DNA of 21,310 nt from Alphaproteobacteria bacterium (GTDB lineage: Bacteria; Pseudomonadota; Alphaproteobacteria; Micavibrionales; UBA1664). Location of the stretch: positions 1 to 21,310 of the forward strand of contig JAGWXJ010000019.1 in NCBI GenBank assembly GCA_018969935.1. Reading direction: 5' to 3'. A program made the position numbers and the translations under genes. Every line of letters starts with the position of its first letter. Position 1 is the first letter of the stretch. Of the stretch, positions 16,017 to 21,310 are shown in pieces. Under the pieces are notes generated by a model. The model was not told the DNA's origin and searched no databases. It saw only the letters and a program-made list of their open reading frames with translations.

Positions 16017-16337
16017 CTAGTTACAGGTTGGGGCCGGTGCATCACCCATAGCAGCATCTATACGTGCACCCGCTCTGAATCGTCTTGTTTGTGGCAAGTC
16101 ATGCTCGCACACGCCTCTTTTAACTCGCTCGCTAACACGTGCATCCGGGTTTCTCGCACCACTTTCGATAACCCTTGCAGACATAGCGGTCTGATCAGCA
16201 GATTTTTGGTAAAAGCCACCCAGAAATGGTACACCAAAGCCTTCAGTACGCTGGCCGTTTTCGTCCAAGGAATTACGGGCGCAACCTGTAGCCGCCAAAG
16301 CGATAGATAGAATGCTAAACAGTTTGAACAGTCTCAT
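16017..16337 (-). CDS. Small predicted lipoprotein of unknown function
   Basis: This is a 106-residue protein whose N-terminus (MRLFKLFSILSIALAATGC) is a lipoprotein signal with the acylated Cys at position 19. The residue at -3 is Ala rather than the usual Leu, a tolerated variant. The mature part is short, polar and Arg/Asp-rich (about residues 60-90 contain VIESGARNPDARVSERV), with a C-terminal Cys. No family was recognised. GAGGG just upstream is a good ribosome-binding site, and a well-formed promoter sits 29 bases before the start. It probably heads a two-gene unit with the downstream secreted protein. Placement next to an L,D-transpeptidase gene suggests an envelope role, which is inference only. 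Confidence 0.65.
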   Translation of the reverse strand: MRLFKLFSILSIALAATGCARNSLDENGQRTEGFGVPFLGGFYQKSADQTAMSARVIESGARNPDARVSERVKRGVCEHDLPQTRRFRAGARIDAAMGDAPAPTCN

Positions 16338-16365
16338 AGGGCCCTCGGTTTTTTAATTCTGGTAA

Positions 16366-16394
16366 ATTATATATAATATGTAAAATAAATGCAA
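16366..16394 (-). promoter_or_regulatory. Sigma-70-type promoter for the lipoprotein gene
   Basis: On the minus strand TTGCAT (16389-16394) and a perfect TATAAT (16366-16371) are separated by exactly 17 bases. It lies in the 61-base gap after the L,D-transpeptidase gene, so the lipoprotein pair can be transcribed independently. Confidence 0.7.
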
Positions 16395-16398
16395 CTTT

Positions 16399-17112
16399 TT
16401 AAGGTTTTAAACCTGGTACAGACACTGCATGTCTAGGCCCTCTGTCCTCAATTCCAGGCACTTCACGATGAAAAACCTTAACTCCAAAACTTGTTTCGCC
16501 GACGGCAGGAATAGATAAGCCGTTGGCCAATCTAGATCCGTTGAAAAAGTGCCTGATATGGGATGTATACATACGGAAGCAACCGGATGAAGTTGCATAA
16601 CCTATGCTGCTCTCGTCATTAGTAGCATGAATTCGCCATTCCGTGGCCCTACCATCTTTGTAGGCCAGCACCATTGAGAATAGTCCCAATGGATTGTGTG
16701 GGCCAGGCGGTACGGTGGTCACGTTTCTTAAGGCGGGATTGCGAAGTTTCATAGCTGCAGTGGGCGTCCAGGTGGGGTTTTCGTCCATACGTACGACCTT
16801 CAATTCAGTGCCCACAGGTACTGCCATTCCATCTTCACCAATCGCAATTGGATAGGCCACAGCAAAGCCTGAACCCTGACCTCCAAGGACGCGGTAAAGA
16901 TATCCTCGCTCATTGCTTATTAAGACCGTATTAGGCCTTTCAGTGCCCGTGTAGCGAACCAAATACATGGGAAGCCGTGTAGTTTGGTTATCGGTGATAC
17001 CCTCTCTGGAGGTACGAACTGTCTGTTGCGCCAATGCATCATTGGGTACCGAGCCAAATGATAAAAGTCCTGCTAGGGAGAAAATGATGATGTTGGTTTT
17101 ATGCACAGCCAT
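16399..17112 (-). CDS. L,D-transpeptidase (YkuD) family protein
   Basis: This is a 237-residue exported protein with a signal peptide (about 1-29, cleavage near ALAQQ). YkuD-family enzymes make 3-3 peptidoglycan cross-links or attach proteins to peptidoglycan in the periplasm. The family hallmarks are NPTWTPTAAM (112-121), PPGPHNPLG (135-143), then His162 (RIHATN) and Cys178 in SSGCFRM (175-181). The His-Cys spacing of 16 fits the catalytic pair. The usual SHGC motif is SSGC here, so the second conserved His is replaced by Ser, and the Gly after the first His is Ala. Activity may therefore be altered. The start is supported by GAGGA just upstream. It has its own promoter and sits among other envelope genes. 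Family assignment is secure; enzymatic activity is not. Confidence 0.85.
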   Translation of the reverse strand: MAVHKTNIIIFSLAGLLSFGSVPNDALAQQTVRTSREGITDNQTTRLPMYLVRYTGTERPNTVLISNERGYLYRVLGGQGSGFAVAYPIAIGEDGMAVPVGTELKVVRMDENPTWTPTAAMKLRNPALRNVTTVPPGPHNPLGLFSMVLAYKDGRATEWRIHATNDESSIGYATSSGCFRMYTSHIRHFFNGSRLANGLSIPAVGETSFGVKVFHREVPGIEDRGPRHAVSVPGLKP

Positions 17113-17134
17113 AGTTCCTCAAAAAATTTTCTAT

Positions 17135-17163
17135 AATATATGGAAAATAATCGGCCTTGTAAA
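17135..17163 (-). promoter_or_regulatory. Probable promoter of the L,D-transpeptidase gene
   Basis: On the minus strand TTTACA (17158-17163) and TATATT (17135-17140) have a 17-base spacer, just after the terminator of the preceding gene and about 23 bases before the start codon. Confidence 0.5.
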
Positions 17164-17164
17164 C

Positions 17165-17196
17165 AAAAAAGCCGCCAGAACCCTAGCGGCTTTTTT
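17165..17196. terminator. Bidirectional intrinsic terminator between two minus-strand genes
   Basis: AAAAAAGCCGC (17165-17175) pairs with GCGGCTTTTTT (17186-17196): an 11-pair stem with a 10-base loop and T runs on both strands. It follows the Cys-rich gene on the minus strand. Confidence 0.9.
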
Positions 17197-17214
17197 AGAT
17201 GAATGTGCTTCGGA

Positions 17215-17820
17215 TTACTCTGGACGCAGTGCTCTACGGCGTGTGGGATTTGCGGGCTTGTAGTAAACCGAAACGCCTTGAGAGCCGCAAACACTAATTG
17301 CCTCATTAAGCGATTCACGCTGGCCCCAGCCAAAGCCACCGTGGAAAGTTGCTGCTGTTGCAGCAACACAGTGTGGGCCTTGCGCGGCGTTAGCCAAGAC
17401 AGTGAATTTACCGCATGTCGTGTTGTAATCCAGTTTCAGGCCTACACCACCAGCAATAGGCGTGCCCGTAGCAAAGGATACAAACAATTCATTGAAACAG
17501 CTGCTGCTGAAAGAACCCATAGCAGGAGCAACGGCAAGCTTAACGTTTGTATTATCTTCAACGCGCACTTGCGTACGACGATCGATGTTGTTGGTTACAT
17601 GACCACCACAGTTGGAGCCACCGCTGCAGCCGGGTTGGCCCGATGGACGCTGTGCAAAACTAGGGTCAGCGCCTAGGGCGATAATCGCAAGGGCTGCACC
17701 ACCAGTGATTTTTGCAACTGGAACGCCATGATCGGCCGCGAATGCGCAAAAACGCGCAACCAGACCTGCTTGGTTTTCGCTAAGTTCAATTCCTTCAACT
17801 GTAACAGCTTGTTGGGTCAT
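17215..17820 (-). CDS. Cys-rich exported protein of unknown function with extended N-terminus
   Basis: This is a 201-residue protein starting at ATG 17820, where AGGAG lies seven to eight bases upstream; an in-frame ATG at 17874 has no comparable site. About 33 polar residues precede a hydrophobic stretch (38-50, ITGGAALAIIALG) ending near SFAQ (54-57). This could be a signal peptide with an unusually long n-region or a leader with a Gly-Gly at 40-41. The mature part has six cysteines (65, 71 and four later) and Gly/Ser-rich turns, suggesting disulfides. The C-terminus is basic. No known family was recognised. The gene has a promoter with a perfect TTGACA and its own terminator, so it is monocistronic. 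Composition resembles the neighbouring minus-strand genes. Confidence 0.65.
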   Translation of the reverse strand: MTQQAVTVEGIELSENQAGLVARFCAFAADHGVPVAKITGGAALAIIALGADPSFAQRPSGQPGCSGGSNCGGHVTNNIDRRTQVRVEDNTNVKLAVAPAMGSFSSSCFNELFVSFATGTPIAGGVGLKLDYNTTCGKFTVLANAAQGPHCVAATAATFHGGFGWGQRESLNEAISVCGSQGVSVYYKPANPTRRRALRPE

Positions 17821-17861
17821 TGTTATCTCCTGTAAGTTTATAAAATTCCTTGATTGCAGCG

Positions 17862-17925
17862 AATATGCCCTCAAAAGATGAGTTATGTCAACAAAATAAT
17901 TTTACCGAATATTAACATTCGTTAA
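17862..17925 (-). promoter_or_regulatory. Promoter and upstream dyad of the Cys-rich gene
   Basis: On the minus strand a perfect -35 TTGACA (17886-17891) is followed after 18 bases by CATATT (17862-17867). About 20 bases further upstream is a dyad: CGAAT (17906-17910) and ATTCG (17917-17921), overlapping TTAAC-ATTC-GTTAA (17912-17925). The dyad is positioned as a regulator site, shared with the divergent gene at 18019. Confidence 0.5.
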
Positions 17926-18018
17926 TAAGTTACGAAAAATAATTTGCCATAACGACTGTATATTGTGTATGCTCGGTACTGTTTAAACATAAACGCGAAA
18001 GCTTGATACAGGTTTTTT

Positions 18019-19494
18019 ATGGCAGACCAACTTTCCACCGCAACCGATAAGGCGCCCGCAGACATGGCAGTCTATGGCTGGGATATTACGCCTGAATACG
18101 ATGCGGACATGGTCGAAGCCGTGTTGGATTGGGATATTACGCCAGAATATAACGCCGAGCTGGTTGATTCAGTTCTCGCCATGGAAGCGGATGCTGATGC
18201 CGCCCCTACCCACGAATCCTCAGTGGATGCCGAACCGATGGCACATTCCGCTGGCACGGATGCCGAGCCCGTTCTGGCAGTAGATACACGCGAAGATACA
18301 GCCGCAATTGCTGATGTTGCCCCAGACGCGCCCGCCGTAACAAATACCGACGAGGGTGTAAAAGCGACACCCGAAGCCGTAACGCCTTCGCAACGCGCAA
18401 CAAACGGCCGCGCCCGCCGCAACAAAAAGAAAAAAGGCTTCGTAAGCCGCACATTCAATTTCTTCGGCAGAGTGCTCGAAGGCACGGTTTATACGGCACA
18501 AGCCGCCCTTATTTTGGGCGGAATCATGGTTGCAGCCGATATCTCGCAAAACAAAGGCGAGCAAATCGTAAACCCTGCCTTGCGCCTGATGGAAAACTAC
18601 ATCGACCCTAAAGCCGAAGGTGCAGTATCGGTTGAATCCAAAATTTACACTCTCGATGAAGTAAAATTCGAAACGTTGAACCGCGCCATCGCAACATTCG
18701 CTGAAGCCGGCCAGCGTGATACCGCCCTAACAGCCCTTGGCCTTCCCAACATCAGCGAGGCCGCTGCCTACCATACAAATCTCGAGCGTATGGAAGAAGC
18801 GCGCATCCGCGCCCTCTCAGGCTTGGCTGGCACCGAAATCAACAACCCAGCACTCGCAACCGAGCTTGCAAAACTTGCCGACACGGTAGCCGAAGCCAAG
18901 GCAGATAGCGACGCACAACTCGAAACAGTAATCGAAGGCCAAACCAAAATCTTGGGCCCTGTTGAAGAACCGATGACCGAAACGCAGGCAACCGTAATTG
19001 CCAAAGCATTGGCGTTCTCCCGCAGCCAAACTGCCTTTGCCGAAGGCAATCAGGTTATGCTTGAAGAAGCAGAAATCGGTGTAGCACAGCAAATCTTTAA
19101 ACTCGGCACCGCCCTCATCGATACCCTGAAACAACCAAGGCTCGGCCGCGAAGTACTGGAAGTCGCAAAAGAACGTGGCAGCGAGGAAGCAGCAGCCCGC
19201 CTGACAGCCATCGACGCCGCAGAAGCACGCCTAGCCGCTGCCCGTAAGGCCGAATTTGTAAACCGTGGCGAAGTTGCCACCTGCACCGTCACCTTCGGCA
19301 GCCGCGCACAACCCGTATGCGTTGTGCATGTACCCAACATCGTAAAAACCAACTACATCGCCTTTAACATTGCCGCAAATGGCCGTGTTACCCAGCGCCG
19401 CGCCATATTTGATAGTGCGCAAGGCGAAACCCGCATCTTCCTCGACATGATGTTGCAGGAACGCGTTTGGCTGCCCCAGCGCACCCCGCAGTAG
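18019..19494 (+). CDS. Unrecognised single-pass membrane protein with 17-residue tandem repeat
   Basis: This is a 491-residue protein with no family that I recognise. Residues 21-37 and 38-54 are two tandem copies of WDITPEYxAxxVxxVLx. Then comes an acidic, Ala/Pro/Thr-rich, probably disordered stretch (55-125), a basic cluster RARRNKKKKG (131-140), and one hydrophobic helix (about 154-174). This is followed by a long Ala/Glu-rich, largely helical region (about 200-430) and a short beta-like C-terminus with two cysteines (TCTVTF, PVCVVHV). The basic cluster before the helix suggests the N-terminus is cytoplasmic and the larger C-terminal part periplasmic. AGG lies seven bases before the ATG. 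The upstream region is shared with the divergent Cys-rich gene. It stands between the envelope cluster and thrS, and function is unknown. Confidence 0.75.
   Translation: MADQLSTATDKAPADMAVYGWDITPEYDADMVEAVLDWDITPEYNAELVDSVLAMEADADAAPTHESSVDAEPMAHSAGTDAEPVLAVDTREDTAAIADVAPDAPAVTNTDEGVKATPEAVTPSQRATNGRARRNKKKKGFVSRTFNFFGRVLEGTVYTAQAALILGGIMVAADISQNKGEQIVNPALRLMENYIDPKAEGAVSVESKIYTLDEVKFETLNRAIATFAEAGQRDTALTALGLPNISEAAAYHTNLERMEEARIRALSGLAGTEINNPALATELAKLADTVAEAKADSDAQLETVIEGQTKILGPVEEPMTETQATVIAKALAFSRSQTAFAEGNQVMLEEAEIGVAQQIFKLGTALIDTLKQPRLGREVLEVAKERGSEEAAARLTAIDAAEARLAAARKAEFVNRGEVATCTVTFGSRAQPVCVVHVPNIVKTNYIAFNIAANGRVTQRRAIFDSAQGETRIFLDMMLQERVWLPQRTPQ
18079..18180 (+). repeat. Two tandem 51-bp coding repeats
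   Basis: TGGGATATTACGCC at 18079 recurs at 18130, 51 bases later. The encoded 17-residue units share WDITPEY and the A..V..VL pattern but have diverged by several substitutions, so the repeat is kept at protein level. Confidence 0.8.
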
Positions 19495-19541
19495 TTTTAC
19501 CCGCAAAACCCCTTGTTTAAAGCCATCCGCATGGGTAAAAC
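19494..19541. other. Long-range inverted repeat in the thrS leader
   Basis: GTTTTACCC (19494-19502) and GGGTAAAAC (19533-19541) are perfect nine-base complements around a 30-base loop. They begin at the stop codon of the membrane protein gene and end 24 bases before the thrS start. There is no T run, so it does not look like a normal terminator. It may be a leader structure or a regulator site. Confidence 0.4.
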
Positions 19542-19565
19542 TTGCCCTAACCCTAAGGATGCAAC

Positions 19566-21310
19566 ATGTCTAACGCAGCACTGGCCAGCAACGCCGCCGA
19601 AATCACCGTAACCCTGCCCGATGGTGCAAAACGCACCTACGCCACTGGCACGACCGGCATGCAGGTTGCTGAATCGATTGCAAAGTCGCTCGCAAAAGCC
19701 GCCATCGCCGTGAAGGTTGACGGCCAGTTGACAGATCTATCGCTGCCTCTCACGCGGGATTGCAGCCTCGCCATCATCAAACGCGAAAATGATGACGCCC
19801 TTGAACTCATCCGCCACGACTGCGCCCACGTCATGGCCGAGGCCGTGCAGGCCCTTTTCCCCGGCACACAGGTCACCATCGGCCCCGCTGTCGAAAACGG
19901 CTTCTACTACGACTTCGCCCGCAACGAACCCTTTACGCCCGAGGACTTCCCGAAAATCGAAGCCAAGATGAAGGAGATCATCGCAAAAAGCGCCCCCTTC
20001 ACCCGCGAGGTATGGGACCGCAATAAAGCCATCGAGGTTTTTAAATCGAAGGGCGAAAATTATAAGGTCGAGCTCATTCAGGACCTGCCAGAAACAGAAG
20101 ACATCAAAATCTATAAACAGGGCGAATGGTTTGATTTATGCCGCGGCCCACATATGCCGACAACGGGCCACGTTGGTACGGCCTTCAAACTGATGAAGGT
20201 CGCAGGCGCCTACTGGCGCGGTGATAGCAACCGTGCCATGCTCACACGCATTTACGCAACCGCCTGGCGCACGGAAAAGGAGCTTCAGGATTACCTGACG
20301 CAACTGGAAGAAGCCGAAAAACGCGACCACCGCAAAATCGGCAAGGAAATGGGCCTCTTCCACCTGCAGGATGAAGCGCAGGGCAGTATCTTCTGGCACC
20401 CGAAGGGTTACACAATCTGGGTCGCGCTCGAAGCCTATATCCGCCGCCGCTTGCAGGATTCAGGCTACCTTGAAGTCAAAACCCCGCAGCTGATGGATTC
20501 CCGTTTCTGGGAAGCTTCGGGCCACTGGGGCAAATACCGCGAAAACATGTTTGTGGTACCCGATGTGGTTCCAAATACCGAAGAAGGCGGGAAGGTCTTC
20601 AAGGAAGAACCGAAACGCTTCATGGCATTGAAGCCCATGAACTGCCCCGCCCACGTCCAAATCTTCAATCAGGGCATCCGCTCCTACCGCGATCTGCCCA
20701 TCCGTCTGGCAGAATTCGGCTGCTGCCACCGGAACGAGGCACATGGCGCCCTCCACGGCCTGATGCGCGTGCGCCAATTCACGCAGGATGACGCGCACAT
20801 CTTCTGCCGCGAGGACCAGATCCTCGATGAATGCCTCAAATTCTGCCGCCTGACAGAAGCCATTTACAAGGACCTCGGTTTCGAGAACTACGTCGTAAAA
20901 CTCGAAACCCGCCCCGAAAACCGCGTAGGCTCGGATGACCTCTGGGATAAGGCCGAGGCCGGCCTCAAGGAAGCGCTGGATACCCTCAAGATGCCCTACA
21001 CCATTTCCCCGGGTGATGGCGCATTCTACGGCCCCAAACTCGCCTTCATCATCCGCGATGCTATTGGCCGCGAATGGGGTTGCGGCACCCTGCAGCTTGA
21101 CTTCAACCTGCCAGAACGTCTTGACGCAAGCTACATTGAAGCCAGCGGCGCCAAGGCACGCCCCGTTATGCTCCACCGCGCCATCTTGGGCTCGATCGAG
21201 CGTTTCATCGGCATCCTCATCGAAAGCTATGCGGGCAAACTGCCGCTGTGGTTGGCCCCCGTACAGTGCGTAGTTGCTACCATCACCTCGGAGGCCGACG
21301 GCTACGCGCA
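19566..21310 (+). CDS. thrS: Threonyl-tRNA synthetase, 5' part (runs off the window)
   Basis: This cytosolic class II aminoacyl-tRNA synthetase charges tRNA-Thr with threonine. The frame is open from ATG 19566 (AAGGA upstream) to the window end, 581 codons, so the gene is truncated by the window. Domains in order: an N-terminal TGS domain (about 12-73), an editing domain with the HxxxH motif in RHDCAHVMAEA and the CRGPH motif, and a catalytic core. The core has motif 2 (RLAEFGCCHRNEAHGALHGL) and motif 3 (HRAILGSIERFIGILIE). The zinc ligands are Cys360 in MNCPAH, the His in EAHGALHG and the His in VMLHRAI. The C-terminal anticodon-binding domain has only begun (APVQCVVATI). Nothing appears disrupted. 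Confidence 0.97.
   Translation, partial: MSNAALASNAAEITVTLPDGAKRTYATGTTGMQVAESIAKSLAKAAIAVKVDGQLTDLSLPLTRDCSLAIIKRENDDALELIRHDCAHVMAEAVQALFPGTQVTIGPAVENGFYYDFARNEPFTPEDFPKIEAKMKEIIAKSAPFTREVWDRNKAIEVFKSKGENYKVELIQDLPETEDIKIYKQGEWFDLCRGPHMPTTGHVGTAFKLMKVAGAYWRGDSNRAMLTRIYATAWRTEKELQDYLTQLEEAEKRDHRKIGKEMGLFHLQDEAQGSIFWHPKGYTIWVALEAYIRRRLQDSGYLEVKTPQLMDSRFWEASGHWGKYRENMFVVPDVVPNTEEGGKVFKEEPKRFMALKPMNCPAHVQIFNQGIRSYRDLPIRLAEFGCCHRNEAHGALHGLMRVRQFTQDDAHIFCREDQILDECLKFCRLTEAIYKDLGFENYVVKLETRPENRVGSDDLWDKAEAGLKEALDTLKMPYTISPGDGAFYGPKLAFIIRDAIGREWGCGTLQLDFNLPERLDASYIEASGAKARPVMLHRAILGSIERFIGILIESYAGKLPLWLAPVQCVVATITSEADGYA

Noticed and set aside
17203..17676. 157-codon plus-strand open frame opposite the Cys-rich gene
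   Set aside because: It starts within the 3' flank of the minus-strand gene and has no ribosome site; the minus frame has promoter, ribosome site, export signal and terminator.
20460..21176. 238-codon minus-strand open frame opposite thrS
   Set aside because: thrS motifs are intact on the plus strand, so this is a shadow frame.

Overview
The window looks like chromosomal DNA of a Gram-negative bacterium, most likely an alphaproteobacterium. The reasons are protein-level similarity of the housekeeping genes, a mid-range G+C content judged by eye, and perfect TTAA-N7-TTAA (CtrA-type) sites near a promoter. The exact lineage cannot be fixed from this sequence alone.

Layout. (1) 1-117 is the tail of a plus-strand gene with a coiled-coil C-terminus. 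(2) 118-1024 has no convincing protein gene. It holds two near-identical operator-like sites, a GC-rich block (about 222-722) packed with local hairpins that reads best as a structured RNA on the minus strand, an AT-rich stretch, and one perfect DnaA box. (3) 1025-2467 is an NAD(P)-dependent aldehyde dehydrogenase of the GabD (succinate-semialdehyde dehydrogenase) type. (4) 2688-15387 is a complete type I secretion locus: a 2457-residue RTX/BapA-like adhesin built from seven ~246-residue modules, then a TolC-family outer-membrane channel, an ABC exporter with a degenerate C39-like N-terminus, and a HlyD-type adaptor. (5) 15402-17820 is a minus-strand cluster of envelope and secreted proteins that looks more AT-rich: a Cys-rich exported protein with an unusual N-terminus, an L,D-transpeptidase (YkuD) family protein, a small lipoprotein and a secreted protein of unknown function. 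(6) 18019-19494 encodes an unrecognised single-pass membrane protein with a 17-residue tandem repeat. (7) 19566 to the window end is the 5' part of thrS.

How it works together. The adhesin lacks a Sec signal and carries a C-terminal RTX/type I secretion signal, so the three downstream genes are its likely exporter. Strong terminators after the adhesin and after the TolC gene, with a separate promoter before the ABC gene, suggest that substrate and exporter are transcribed as separate units. Two PAAG motifs in a linker after a duplicated N-terminal domain resemble the dialanine sites cut by LapG-type periplasmic proteases. This raises the possibility of a retained, releasable surface adhesin, but no LapD or LapG gene lies in the window. 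The TTAA-rich promoter upstream suggests cell-cycle (CtrA-type) control.

The least explained parts are the structured-RNA candidate at 222-722, the minus-strand secreted cluster, and the repeat-bearing membrane protein next to thrS.
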